64,000 nucleotides of DNA from JAJCYK01 sp965224285. GTDB taxonomy: Bacteria > Bacteroidota > Bacteroidia > Cytophagales > Cyclobacteriaceae. Location: assembly GCA_965224285.1 (NCBI GenBank), contig OZ245043.1, positions 1,364,001 to 1,428,000 on the forward strand. Reading direction: 5' to 3'. The notes under the pieces are model-generated. The model worked only from the letters and a program-made list of their open reading frames with translations. It made no database searches and had not been told where the DNA came from. A program made the position numbers and the translations under genes. The stretch's first letter is position 1. Each line of letters begins with the position of its first letter. This document shows, in pieces, positions 16,334 to 25,097 of this stretch.

Positions 16334-17080
16334 TTAAATCAGATAGAAAAAAGTAAAAACAAACACCCATACCAAATCCACAAAGTGCCAATATAAACCG
16401 ACTTTCTCCACCATTTCGTAATGACCTCTACGGTCATATAAACCGGTAACCACATTGTAAAAAATAATCATATTGAGTACTACTCCACTGGCTACGTGGG
16501 TCCCGTGGAATCCGGTAATAAAGAAAAACAAGTCAGCAAACGGAGGAGGGCCATACTGATTTTGTACCAAATTGGCGCCAAAGAAGGTGGTATTTTCTGC
16601 CACCATGGATCCCTCATGAATGCCATGGATAAAGTGTGACCATTCCCAGGCTTGACAACTTAAGAAAGCTATACCACCTAGTATGGTCCAAAGCATCCAT
16701 TTTTCTACCGCCAGACGATCCATACGGTGCCCGGCTTCTACTGCCAGTACCATGGTAACACTACTCATAATAAGGATGAAGGTCATGATCCCCACAAATA
16801 CCAATGGCGCGGGAACATGAATAAATGGTATGGCTTCAAATACTTTTTCCGGAATCGGCCACCACTGATCGGGAGCAAAAACGAAATCGGCGGAACTTCC
16901 CTCGTAGGCAGGATAGCTGTACCTAATAAGGCCATAAGTGATCAACAGTGCAGAAAAAGTAAATGCATCCGAAAGCAGGAAAAACCACATCATGAGTTTT
17001 CCATAGGTCACTTTTAAGGGAGAGATACCTCCGCCCCAGATGCCTTTTTTCGGAGTTGTTATCGCTGACTCTGTAGACAT
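16334..17080 (-). CDS. Cytochrome c oxidase subunit III (first copy)
   Basis: This 248-residue protein belongs to the heme-copper oxidase subunit III family. It has seven TM helices, the conserved LLSDAFTFSALLITYG first helix, FFFITGFHGTHVASGVVLN and the terminal YWHFVDLVWVFVFTFFYLI. Subunit III carries no cofactor and stabilises subunit I and proton uptake. It lies ten bases downstream of a second, shorter subunit III gene; the pairing of two COX3-family proteins is common in Bacteroidota and myxobacterial caa3 operons, so this is unlikely to be a recent duplication. It includes a longer periplasmic loop (residues 50-75) not present in the other copy. Confidence 0.93.
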   Translation of the reverse strand: MSTESAITTPKKGIWGGGISPLKVTYGKLMMWFFLLSDAFTFSALLITYGLIRYSYPAYEGSSADFVFAPDQWWPIPEKVFEAIPFIHVPAPLVFVGIMTFILIMSSVTMVLAVEAGHRMDRLAVEKWMLWTILGGIAFLSCQAWEWSHFIHGIHEGSMVAENTTFFGANLVQNQYGPPPFADLFFFITGFHGTHVASGVVLNMIIFYNVVTGLYDRRGHYEMVEKVGLYWHFVDLVWVFVFTFFYLI

Positions 17081-17090
17081 AGTTTTTTTA

Positions 17091-17678
17091 TCAATGGTAA
17101 AACACTAAAAACACAAACAAGTATAACCAAAGGGCACCCAGGAAATGCCAGTAAGTGGTGCACATTTTCATGCGAACCATATTCCGGGAATGGACCCGGT
17201 ATTTCAAGGCCGATATCAGTACGATGACCAGAAAAATAATCCCGGAAATTAAATGAAATGCATGCAGACCGGTAAGTACGTAAATGAATGAGCCTGCCGG
17301 ATTGCCCACGAAATATACTTCCATTGCCACCAGCTCTCCCCAGGACATCCACTGCCCCAGCAGAAATACCAACCCCAAGACCAGGGTAGCAGCCAGTAAT
17401 ACTTTAACAGTTTGTAATTTATCTTTTTTAGCTGCAAAATAGGCCCATTGCAACGAAACACTGCTCAAAACAATTACTGCAGAAGTATACCAGAACATCT
17501 GAGGTAATTGATAATCTTGCCAGCTTCCCTCGCCTTGTTTTACAATGAAAGCGCTGGTAAGCGAAGCGAAGATCATTATAATACTTACGATAAAAAGCCA
17601 CAAGGCAAACTTGTGGGGATGCATAGACATCGGTCGCGGCGGATTCTCTACTAACCTGATATTAGTTCCCATCACCAT
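17091..17678 (-). CDS. Cytochrome c oxidase subunit III (second copy)
   Basis: This 195-residue COX3-family protein has five TM helices. It begins with a polar tail followed by MHPHKFALWLFIVSIIM, includes FIYVLTGLHAFHLISGII (the family's His-containing helix) and ends with TYWHFLGALWLYLFVFLVF. The chosen ATG (complement of 17676-17678) overlaps the heme O synthase stop as TGATG. A TTG one codon upstream is less likely, and another ATG lies two codons downstream. The two subunit III proteins differ throughout, so they are distinct family members that may both sit in the complex or one may act in assembly. Confidence 0.9.
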   Translation of the reverse strand: MVMGTNIRLVENPPRPMSMHPHKFALWLFIVSIIMIFASLTSAFIVKQGEGSWQDYQLPQMFWYTSAVIVLSSVSLQWAYFAAKKDKLQTVKVLLAATLVLGLVFLLGQWMSWGELVAMEVYFVGNPAGSFIYVLTGLHAFHLISGIIFLVIVLISALKYRVHSRNMVRMKMCTTYWHFLGALWLYLFVFLVFYH

Positions 17679-18595
17679 CAAATCTTATCCAAAATAAACG
17701 CTATCTGCACTACCGGCAGATAGATAAATGAACCAAACATAATGCGCAGTGCTGACTTTCTGGTGTTACCTTCCTCAGTCAGACAGTTCTTCATCAGAGT
17801 AAAAGTTTGGGCCAGAAATAACACTCCACACACGGTAACTACCAAAGCCGAATTAATGCCCGTCAATCCCAGCTTCGCCGGTAATAATCCTAAGGGCAGC
17901 AAGAACAAGGTATATACCATGATTTGCATGGCTGTCTGAAAATCTTTTTGTCCACCTGAAGGTAGCAATTTAAACCCAGCCCTTTGATAATCTTCATGAG
18001 CCACCCAAGCGATAGCCCAAAAATGAGGGAATTGCCATATGAATTGGATCCCAAATAAAACCAGTGCCTGATAGCTGATACTCCCGGTAGCAGCAATCCA
18101 ACCCAATAAAGGAGGCAAGGCCCCGGGGATTGCTCCTACAAATACTGCCACCGGTCCTACTCTTTTAAGCGGAGTATATACAAAACTATAAATTAACAGG
18201 GATGCCAGGGATAGTATAACTGTCAAGGTGTTGGTATACATAATCAATACCATAAAACCCGCCAGTGCAACAATCATGGCAAACCAGATAGCTTCCCTAA
18301 CCTGCATGCGGTCCTGTGGAAGCGGACGGTTCCTGGTTCTTGTCATCAATCCATCCAGATCTTTTTCAATGATCTGGTTGATAGTGACCGATGCTCCTGA
18401 TATCAGGAATCCTCCCAGGCACAACATCAATAAAGCATCCCATTGGAAACTACCGGAACTACCTAGCAAATATCCAAAGGCGCTGCTAAAGGCCACCAAT
18501 AAAGATAAGCGCACTTTCATCAACTCTACGCAGGCCTTAACCTTGGATATTAAAGCGGACCAAACTCCTTGTAAATGTATGGATTGGCTAATCAT
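17678..18595 (-). CDS. ctaB: Protoheme IX farnesyltransferase (heme O synthase)
   Basis: This 305-residue UbiA-family prenyltransferase attaches farnesyl to heme B to make heme O, the precursor of heme A. The first Asp-rich motif is visible as NQIIEKDLDGLMTRTRNRPLP (residues about 75-95). The second conserved block is WAIAWVAHEDYQRAGFKLLP, and about eight TM helices are predicted by hydropathy. It overlaps ctaA by four bases upstream and the subunit III gene by one base downstream, so heme O and heme A synthesis and the oxidase subunits are translated together. Confidence 0.95.
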   Translation of the reverse strand: MISQSIHLQGVWSALISKVKACVELMKVRLSLLVAFSSAFGYLLGSSGSFQWDALLMLCLGGFLISGASVTINQIIEKDLDGLMTRTRNRPLPQDRMQVREAIWFAMIVALAGFMVLIMYTNTLTVILSLASLLIYSFVYTPLKRVGPVAVFVGAIPGALPPLLGWIAATGSISYQALVLFGIQFIWQFPHFWAIAWVAHEDYQRAGFKLLPSGGQKDFQTAMQIMVYTLFLLPLGLLPAKLGLTGINSALVVTVCGVLFLAQTFTLMKNCLTEEGNTRKSALRIMFGSFIYLPVVQIAFILDKI

Positions 18596-19638
18596 GCGAT
18601 CTTACTTTGTTTTATTCGTAAAAGCAGCCAAAACTGAAAGCCTATAATTAGTGTACCTAGTAGCAAATGAGCAGGCTGGGACCATGAGGGGATAGCAAAA
18701 TAAGACATAAATGCTCCCAGGGCTATCTCCATCAGGATCAAAGCCAGCAACCATCTTGACCATTTCAGGAACTCCGGATGATTGCCATTCCTCAAAGTCA
18801 GGTAAAGCATTATGTTCACCGCCAGAATAAACAAGGAAAAGGAGCGATGAAGGTAAAATTCACTACCTAATTGGTCAATCCACAAAGACCGTGAGTTAAA
18901 CTCAAACGACAGCGCAATGCTGTCAATGGCCTCCCTTACCTGAGTCCCCAAAGCGATTTGAATGGTAATGGCCACTAAGGACACCAGGGTTAAAATTCTA
19001 ATTAAGCGATAGGTCTCTTTGCTGATGGTTTGTTGCTGATCTTCACGGCTAATCTGATACAAATATACCAACAGCCAAACCAAGGCGATGGCTAGCAACA
19101 TGTGAATGGTCACCACCCAAGGCAGCAGGTTGGTGCTGACCACAACCGAACCCATCCATCCCTGAAAGACTACCAAGAGGAAAGCTGCTAATGAACCCAG
19201 AAAGATCCTGGTATCGATTTGAATATAGCTGATGGATTTCCAGAGCACCGCCATTATTAAGAGGCCTACAACAACTCCCACTAAACGGTTTACGTATTCA
19301 GTCCAGGTCTTTCCTAAGTTAAAGGCTGCCTCAGGCTCCGCCAACTTCTCAGCTCTTAAAGCCACCGCGGTTTCAGCAAATCCCAATTTTTCCAGATAAC
19401 CCGCAAGTTTATAATTCTTCTGCATTCTTTGCTCCGCATAATGCACTTGATAATTCGCTGGCAGTTGTGTAGCAGTAGTGGGTGGAACCCAACTACCAAA
19501 ACATTTTGGCCAGTCCGGGCAGCCCATGCCGGACCCGGTACTCCTCACTATGCCTCCAGCCAAAATCAAAAGATACACTGCACAAATAGTTATAAATACC
19601 AGTCGGTTATAGTTTTTATTTTCCGGGGGTCTTCTCAT
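18592..19638 (-). CDS. ctaA: Heme A synthase (COX15/CtaA family)
   Basis: This 348-residue membrane protein converts heme O to heme A for the oxidase. It has eight TM helices and the N-terminal LAGGIVRSTGSGMGCPDWPKCFG with its paired cysteines. Heme-ligand histidines are seen in helices such as WVVTIHMLLAIALVWL, FYLHRSFSLFILAVN and QPAHLLLGTLIIGFQF. The long loop between the first helices (QLPANYQVHYAEQRM onward) is of the bacterial/COX15 type. The ATG at the complement of 19636-19638 is preferred to a TTG one codon upstream. The gene overlaps the 3' end of the subunit I gene by 23 bases and the ctaB start by four. Confidence 0.93.
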   Translation of the reverse strand: MRRPPENKNYNRLVFITICAVYLLILAGGIVRSTGSGMGCPDWPKCFGSWVPPTTATQLPANYQVHYAEQRMQKNYKLAGYLEKLGFAETAVALRAEKLAEPEAAFNLGKTWTEYVNRLVGVVVGLLIMAVLWKSISYIQIDTRIFLGSLAAFLLVVFQGWMGSVVVSTNLLPWVVTIHMLLAIALVWLLVYLYQISREDQQQTISKETYRLIRILTLVSLVAITIQIALGTQVREAIDSIALSFEFNSRSLWIDQLGSEFYLHRSFSLFILAVNIMLYLTLRNGNHPEFLKWSRWLLALILMEIALGAFMSYFAIPSWSQPAHLLLGTLIIGFQFWLLLRIKQSKIA

Positions 19639-21496
19639 CAATGGTGATGCCCTCCTCTTCCTTCTCCAGGGCTATTAATTCGTTCTCGTGTGGAAGATTC
19701 GATTCCATGGTCTGAGAAAACGGTATATATTGGGGAATAAAGTCCTCGTCTGCTCCCGGCTTACTGTAATCATACGGCCAGCGATAAACTGTTGGAATGG
19801 CGCCAGGCCAGTTGCCATGCCCGGGGTGCAATGGTGTGGTCCATTCTAAGGTATTGGAACGCCAGGGATTTGGGGGCGCTACTCTGCCTTTCCAAATGCT
19901 GTAGAAAAAGTTAAATAGGAATATGAACTGGGCGGCCATAACCAGGAGGGCGGCCACGCTCACAAAAGTATTGAGATCTGTGAACGAATTGAACAGGTCA
20001 AAAGTGGTCCAACTATAATATCGTCGGGGAAATCCGGCAATACCTATATAATGCATAGGGAAAAACACTAAGTAAACCCCTACAAAGGTGGTCCAAAAAT
20101 GAATGTACCCTAATTTTTCATCCATCATACGGCCAAACATTTTAGGGAACCAATGATATACACCGGCCAGCATACCGAAGAATGATGCACTGGCCATTAC
20201 CAGATGAAAATGTGCTACTACAAAATAGGTGTCGTGCAACGGAATATCAATTGCTGCATTCCCCAAATAGATCCCGGTAAGACCACCGGAAATGAAGAAG
20301 CTTACTAAGCCTATGGAAAACAGCATGCCCGGAGTAAACCTGATATTGCCTTTCCACATGGTGGCTAAATAATTAAATACCTTTACAGCACTGGGCACTG
20401 CTATGATCAGGGTCAATATCATAAATATAGATCCCAGGAAAGGATTCATCCCAGTGACAAACATATGGTGAGCCCAAACAATGAAACTCAGAATTGCGAT
20501 ACCCAGAAGCGAGCCAATCATAGCCCGATATCCGAAAATGGGCTTTCGACTGTTGGTAGCAATAATTTCGGAAGTAATTCCTAACCCGGGCAACATCACG
20601 ATGTATACTTCCGGATGCCCCAGGAACCAAAATAAATGCTGAAAAAGGATGGCGCTGCCACCCTGATTAGGTAATGCCTCCCCCCCGATGTATATGTCCG
20701 ATAAATAAAAACTGGTACCAAAACTCCGATCAAAGATCAACAGCAATGCTGCAGAGAACAGCACAGGGAAGGATAATACGCCGATCACGGCAGTTAAGAA
20801 CAAAGCCCATATGGTGAGTGGTAATTTACTAAAGGTCATTCCCTTAGTCCTAAGGTTGATAATAGTAGTAATGTAGTTGATACCACCTAACAGGGAAGAT
20901 ACAATAAACAACGCCATGGCTACTAACCATAGGGTCATGCCTCCCTGACTACCTTGAATCGCCTGGGGCAATGCGCTGAGAGGGGGATAAACTACCCAGC
21001 CTCCGGCGGCCGGACCAGATGATAAGAAGAACGAAGACCCCATCACCACACTTGATGCAAAGAAAAACCAATATGAGAGCATATTCAGGAAACCGGAAGC
21101 CATATCTCTGGCGCCGATTTGCAGCGGAATCAGGAAATTGGCAAATGTACCACTCAGGCCGGCAGTCAGCACAAAGAATACCATAATGGTCCCGTGCATA
21201 GTGACCAATGCCAGGTAGAATTCAGGATCGAGTTTACCAGCATCAGTGATCCAGCCGCCTAATACCGGACGGAGCCATTCCAGGCTCATATCGGGAAATC
21301 CCAACTGCAACCTGAAGATGCTGCTGAGGATACCCCCCACTACCGCCCAGAAAATTCCCGTTATAAGGAACTGCTTGGCAATTACTTTATGATCCTGACT
21401 AAATATATACTTGGTTACAAAGTTTTCCTTATGATGACCATGTTCGTGCCAATGTTCATCGTGATACCCTTTGGTTTCTGCGGTATATTGTTCCAT
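19616..21496 (-). CDS. ctaD: Cytochrome c oxidase subunit I
   Basis: This 626-residue catalytic subunit reduces oxygen at the heme a3-CuB centre and pumps protons. It has about twelve TM helices. The low-spin heme ligand lies in LVTMHGTIMVFF, and the CuB ligand with the cross-linked Tyr in WFLGHPEVYIVMLPG. The CuB histidine pair is in VWAHHMFVTG, and the heme a3/heme a ligands are in HDTYFVVAHFHLVMA. The Tyr in the HPEVY motif places it in the A family of heme-copper oxidases. A His-rich N-terminus (GYHDEHWHEHGHHKEN) precedes the first helix. It lies nine bases after subunit II and overlaps ctaA. Confidence 0.97.
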   Translation of the reverse strand: MEQYTAETKGYHDEHWHEHGHHKENFVTKYIFSQDHKVIAKQFLITGIFWAVVGGILSSIFRLQLGFPDMSLEWLRPVLGGWITDAGKLDPEFYLALVTMHGTIMVFFVLTAGLSGTFANFLIPLQIGARDMASGFLNMLSYWFFFASSVVMGSSFFLSSGPAAGGWVVYPPLSALPQAIQGSQGGMTLWLVAMALFIVSSLLGGINYITTIINLRTKGMTFSKLPLTIWALFLTAVIGVLSFPVLFSAALLLIFDRSFGTSFYLSDIYIGGEALPNQGGSAILFQHLFWFLGHPEVYIVMLPGLGITSEIIATNSRKPIFGYRAMIGSLLGIAILSFIVWAHHMFVTGMNPFLGSIFMILTLIIAVPSAVKVFNYLATMWKGNIRFTPGMLFSIGLVSFFISGGLTGIYLGNAAIDIPLHDTYFVVAHFHLVMASASFFGMLAGVYHWFPKMFGRMMDEKLGYIHFWTTFVGVYLVFFPMHYIGIAGFPRRYYSWTTFDLFNSFTDLNTFVSVAALLVMAAQFIFLFNFFYSIWKGRVAPPNPWRSNTLEWTTPLHPGHGNWPGAIPTVYRWPYDYSKPGADEDFIPQYIPFSQTMESNLPHENELIALEKEEEGITIDEKTPGK

Positions 21497-21505
21497 CTGG
21501 AATAT

Positions 21506-22546
21506 TTAATTTTGTTTGGTTAAACCGGTAGCCAAGGAGGCTACATCTTTCAACTTTTCCGGAACCTTGGATAAGTAATCCGGATTTGAAGTGAGCCATG
21601 GTTCCTGGGAAGCGTACCAGGTATTATACTCCTCAGGTTCATCCACCACTAAGGTAAGTCTCATAGAAAAATGTCCCCTTCCGCATATTTCCGTGCAGGC
21701 CAGTTCATAATTAAAGTCCGGATTTCCTGTTTCTTCTCTCATTTCTGCAGTAGATTTTGTAGGTACAAACCAGAACCTGGTGGGCATACCGGGTACTGCA
21801 TCCATTTTAACCCTGAAGTGAGGCAAATAAACACTGTGAAGTACATCCCGAGCTCTTATCTTTAACAACACCGGTTGGCCCTTCGGTACATGTATCTCAT
21901 TGGGCACGAAATCATCAAAGCTGGCTCGGTCAGTGAAATCCATCCCAAATTCATTAACAGGATCAATAAGCTGGTAATTATAGCTGCCCAATAAACCGTC
22001 CTTTCCCGGATATCTCACTTTCCAGGCAAACTGATAACCCATTATTTCTACTACCTCCGCATCCTGCGGTGGTTCATTAGTGATCTGGGTCCAGACCTTT
22101 AAGCCGTAACCCACCAATAAGGTTAGCACTATTGCAGGGATCACTGTCCAAATAATTTCAAGCTTATGATTATCCGGATAAAAATAAGCTTTGCCGGTAT
22201 CCCTGTATTGATAGCGGAATGCGAACCAGAATAATGCTATGTTTGCAAGAACAAAAACGATCCCTGTAATAATAGTGGTTATCCAGAACATTCTATCAGT
22301 TAGTACGCCGTGTTCCGAGGCATTAGGCAGGTTATAATTGTCAACCTCGGCAATGCTGTACCAGAAAAATGCCACCAACCCTATGATCATAAAAAGCAGG
22401 AAAAGCACACCGTTGACCTTGTTGCTGGTGGTCTCAATTTTCTTGTGAGATCCCTTTGCTACGTTCAAGAGCGCCTGTACCCGGAACAGCATTAGCAGAA
22501 TTACCAACACCAAGACGACACCTATACCAATTGCAACTTGAAACAT
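21506..22546 (-). CDS. ctaC: Cytochrome c oxidase subunit II with CuA site
   Basis: This 346-residue subunit accepts electrons at a binuclear CuA centre. An extra N-terminal helix (VAIGIGVVLVLVILLMLFRV) precedes the two usual TM helices (MFWITTIITGIVFVLANIALF and LEIIWTVIPAIVLTLLVGYG). The periplasmic cupredoxin domain shows HSVYLPHFRVKMDAVPGM and the CuA ligand motif CTEICGRGHFSM (about residues 277-288). No C-terminal cytochrome c domain is fused, so electrons come from a separate cytochrome or directly from Alternative Complex III. It is encoded 66 bases after actF and nine before subunit I. Confidence 0.95.
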   Translation of the reverse strand: MFQVAIGIGVVLVLVILLMLFRVQALLNVAKGSHKKIETTSNKVNGVLFLLFMIIGLVAFFWYSIAEVDNYNLPNASEHGVLTDRMFWITTIITGIVFVLANIALFWFAFRYQYRDTGKAYFYPDNHKLEIIWTVIPAIVLTLLVGYGLKVWTQITNEPPQDAEVVEIMGYQFAWKVRYPGKDGLLGSYNYQLIDPVNEFGMDFTDRASFDDFVPNEIHVPKGQPVLLKIRARDVLHSVYLPHFRVKMDAVPGMPTRFWFVPTKSTAEMREETGNPDFNYELACTEICGRGHFSMRLTLVVDEPEEYNTWYASQEPWLTSNPDYLSKVPEKLKDVASLATGLTKQN

Positions 22547-22612
22547 ATATAGTAAATCTAAATTTTATGTTGTTATTTTCATACTACCCGTAAGGCAGTT
22601 AATTGTTTAAGC

Positions 22613-23920
22613 TTATATATGATGGTGCAAACTTTCTTCCAGCATGGGGTGATTGCGGCCGACCAAGGGGATCTTGGAAAGACTACTTAACACCACAAAA
22701 AGAAATACCACTCCATATAGTAAAGCCATCCCTATCTCCAGAAAACCAAATCCTCCGTTTTCTTTCAAAGTACCTGGAGTTACCATCAGGTAAAAATCCA
22801 GCCAGTGGCCTGCAACCACCACTGAACAAACTATCTTAAGAAAGATCAAATGACGCTTTGAATCCCTGGTCATTAGAGCCAGAAACGGAAAGAAGAAATT
22901 CATGATCAGAATCACATAAAAAACCGGAGCATATTGATCACTATTTAATCTTTCGAAGAAATAAACGGATTCCTCAGGAATATTAGCGTAATAGATCAAC
23001 AGATATTGGGAGATCCAAATGTAGGTCCAGAATATACTGAAACCGAATACAAATTTACCGAGGTCGTGAAAGTGATTACTATTCACCATCGGTAAATATC
23101 CGCTCTCCTTAAGGAATATGGTAATCAAGGTTATAACGGCCAGCCCTGTTACCCACCAGCTGGCAAATACATACCACCCAATCATGGTACTAAACCAGTG
23201 GGTATCGATTGATAGAATCCAATCCCAGGCCGAAGTGGAGGTAGTCACTGCGAAAATAACGATGAACCCAGCACTGATCTTAATTAACTTAAACCAATGT
23301 TCGGTACTGCCAGTAAGATCTTCAGCCAATATCTCTTTGCGCATCCAGCGGAAAAAGAAGAACCATAAAGCGAAATACAACACCATCCTAAGCAGATAAA
23401 ACGGTGTGTTTAGGTACGCTTTTTTACCATTGATAATAGCATCAAACTCCTCATGTCCCTCAATATATAGTTCTTTATGGGTCCAGTGAAACAGGTCGTG
23501 ACCTGCTACCAACCAGATAATCAACATCATGATACCGGCAACGGGAAGCCAATTGCCAAAGGAAAGCGGAATCCGTATTATGGGTGCCGACCAGCCAGCC
23601 TGAGCCACGTACTGTACCGCTACAAAAAACACCCCAATCAGAGCTATCCCGGCGAAATATACATTGTTGATCCATAAATTGGCATAGACTCGTTGTATCC
23701 AACTAAAGCCATGCCCTTCACCACCGTGTCCTGCTGCAGCATCTCCGTGAGCGGCTCCTTCAGCTCCGTGTCCCACGGCATCGGCCCCATGTTCCACGGT
23801 TTCATGGCCTACCAGATTTAACAGTACCACTCCCAGGATCATCAATACTACCCCAACGATGGCTAATATTGTCAGTCTCTTTTTTGCTGCGGAGGTAAAT
23901 TCAAATTTCTTTTCTGTCAT
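22613..23920 (-). CDS. actF: Alternative Complex III subunit ActF
   Basis: This 435-residue PsrC/NrfD-like membrane subunit has about ten TM helices. It resembles ActC but lacks a short cytoplasmic tail and carries a His/Gly/Ala-rich segment after the first helix (VEHGADAVGHGAEGAAHG, about residues 40-70) that could face the periplasm and bind metal. In known ACIII complexes ActC and ActF form the menaquinol-oxidising membrane part. Conserved helices include DWILSIDTHWFSTMIGWY and FGFSIFWTYIWISQYLLIYY. It is the last act gene, 21 bases after actE and followed by the oxidase subunits. Confidence 0.92.
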   Translation of the reverse strand: MTEKKFEFTSAAKKRLTILAIVGVVLMILGVVLLNLVGHETVEHGADAVGHGAEGAAHGDAAAGHGGEGHGFSWIQRVYANLWINNVYFAGIALIGVFFVAVQYVAQAGWSAPIIRIPLSFGNWLPVAGIMMLIIWLVAGHDLFHWTHKELYIEGHEEFDAIINGKKAYLNTPFYLLRMVLYFALWFFFFRWMRKEILAEDLTGSTEHWFKLIKISAGFIVIFAVTTSTSAWDWILSIDTHWFSTMIGWYVFASWWVTGLAVITLITIFLKESGYLPMVNSNHFHDLGKFVFGFSIFWTYIWISQYLLIYYANIPEESVYFFERLNSDQYAPVFYVILIMNFFFPFLALMTRDSKRHLIFLKIVCSVVVAGHWLDFYLMVTPGTLKENGGFGFLEIGMALLYGVVFLFVVLSSLSKIPLVGRNHPMLEESLHHHI

Positions 23921-23941
23921 ACGTTTATGCTCTGAATTTAG

Positions 23942-24562
23942 CTACTGCTTTTGCAAGGTTTGTACATATCGAACTATCTTCCATCGTTCCGTCGGACTGA
24001 GTTGAGAGGCGTGTGCCATCATTCTCCCCTTGCCATGAGTAATTACATGATAGATATGCCCGCCTGGTTTATCTTTGACTGCTGCAGAATTGTAAGGGGT
24101 AACCCCCAGATAAACCTGACCCACCAGGCCGTCGCCTTGACCAGTATCTCCATGACAGTGGACGCAAAACCTCTCGTAGAGCAATTTGCCTTCTCCTACA
24201 ATAGTTTCATCCTCTGGCAAAGGGTCTTTAAGTACCCTGGCGGCCAGATCCAGACTATCCTTGGGGATATTATAAGGTAAGATACCATCTGAATTCCGGC
24301 TAACGGAATGGGGCGGAGGTTGCCTCATATTCATTCCATGAGGATTGTAAGGATTTGAATTATAAAATTCACCTTTTCCATCCTCGCGATTGCTGATCAG
24401 AGATCCCTTATCTTCGTCGGTGATCTGACTCAATGGATCGTACGGTACGGAATGATACATTTGAGGCGCATATTCAAAACCGGGTCGGTCACCATCAGCA
24501 CCGCAGGAAGCCAAAAATATGGCGGCTATCAAAACTAGCGGATTATTTATCCTGTTATGCAT
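23942..24562 (-). CDS. actE: Alternative Complex III monoheme cytochrome ActE
   Basis: This 206-residue lipoprotein cytochrome c has a signal peptide ending LIAAIFLASCG, giving a lipobox with Cys at about residue 20. The single heme-binding CVHCH is in YERFCVHCHGDTGQGDG (about residues 133-139), with a likely distal Met in GKGRMMAHASQLS. The N-terminal FEYAPQMYHSVPYDP is typical of the ActE family. In the complex it helps pass electrons to the oxidase or a soluble cytochrome. The gene is two bases after actD. Confidence 0.93.
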   Translation of the reverse strand: MHNRINNPLVLIAAIFLASCGADGDRPGFEYAPQMYHSVPYDPLSQITDEDKGSLISNREDGKGEFYNSNPYNPHGMNMRQPPPHSVSRNSDGILPYNIPKDSLDLAARVLKDPLPEDETIVGEGKLLYERFCVHCHGDTGQGDGLVGQVYLGVTPYNSAAVKDKPGGHIYHVITHGKGRMMAHASQLSPTERWKIVRYVQTLQKQ

Positions 24563-24564
24563 AT

Positions 24565-25092
24565 TTAATCTTCAAATATCTTACTGTTTACTTCTGAAGC
24601 ACCAGTGGTTGAAAGCAAGTCAGCAATCTCATCTTTTAACACATTATTCTCATCCAGATCAATGGCCATAACATGTTTATCGTCAGTACTCCTTTTATCA
24701 AAAATCCGAGGTTGAGCCCATGGTTTCATATTACTGACCACTAAGAAAGTTCCTACCATGCCGAAGGCGGCTAAAAGTACCGTCATCTCAAACGTTACCG
24801 GGACAAAGGTCACCGATGCATAATTCTTACCTCCTATGATCATGGGCCAGTCAATTTTGAGCATATAGGTCTGCATAATCAGCGCCAAGGAAGTTCCTAA
24901 AAAACCAAACATGAAAGCTGCAATAGGCAATCTGGTGCGTTTATACCCCAAAGCCTCATCCAATCCATGAACAGGATATGGGGAAAACACTTCATATATC
25001 TTTATCCCGGCGTCCCTGATCTTTTTTATAGCTGTCATCAGGACATCCTCGTCCTCGTAAATTCCCAATAAGTAATTTTTACCACCTTCCAT
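24565..25092 (-). CDS. actD: Alternative Complex III subunit ActD (DUF3341)
   Basis: This 175-residue protein starts with NYLLGIYEDEDVLMTAIKKI and YEVFSPYPVHGLDEAL, both diagnostic of DUF3341. Two TM helices follow (LPIAAFMFGFLGTSLALIM and MTVLLAAFGMVGTFLVVSN). The soluble N-terminus binds the complex from the cytoplasmic side by family analogy. It carries no cofactor motif. The gene sits five bases after actC and two before actE, in the standard actABCDEF order. Confidence 0.92.
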   Translation of the reverse strand: MEGGKNYLLGIYEDEDVLMTAIKKIRDAGIKIYEVFSPYPVHGLDEALGYKRTRLPIAAFMFGFLGTSLALIMQTYMLKIDWPMIIGGKNYASVTFVPVTFEMTVLLAAFGMVGTFLVVSNMKPWAQPRIFDKRSTDDKHVMAIDLDENNVLKDEIADLLSTTGASEVNSKIFED

Positions 25093-25097
25093 AGTTA

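Noticed and set aside
17059..17461. Extra minus-strand frames overlapping the subunit III genes
   Set aside because: They are out-of-frame readings with no membrane-protein pattern of their own, while the subunit III frames are clearly conserved.
16334..17678. Second subunit III gene as a frameshifted fragment of the first
   Set aside because: Both frames are complete with their own starts and characteristic helices, and they differ throughout, so they are two family members.
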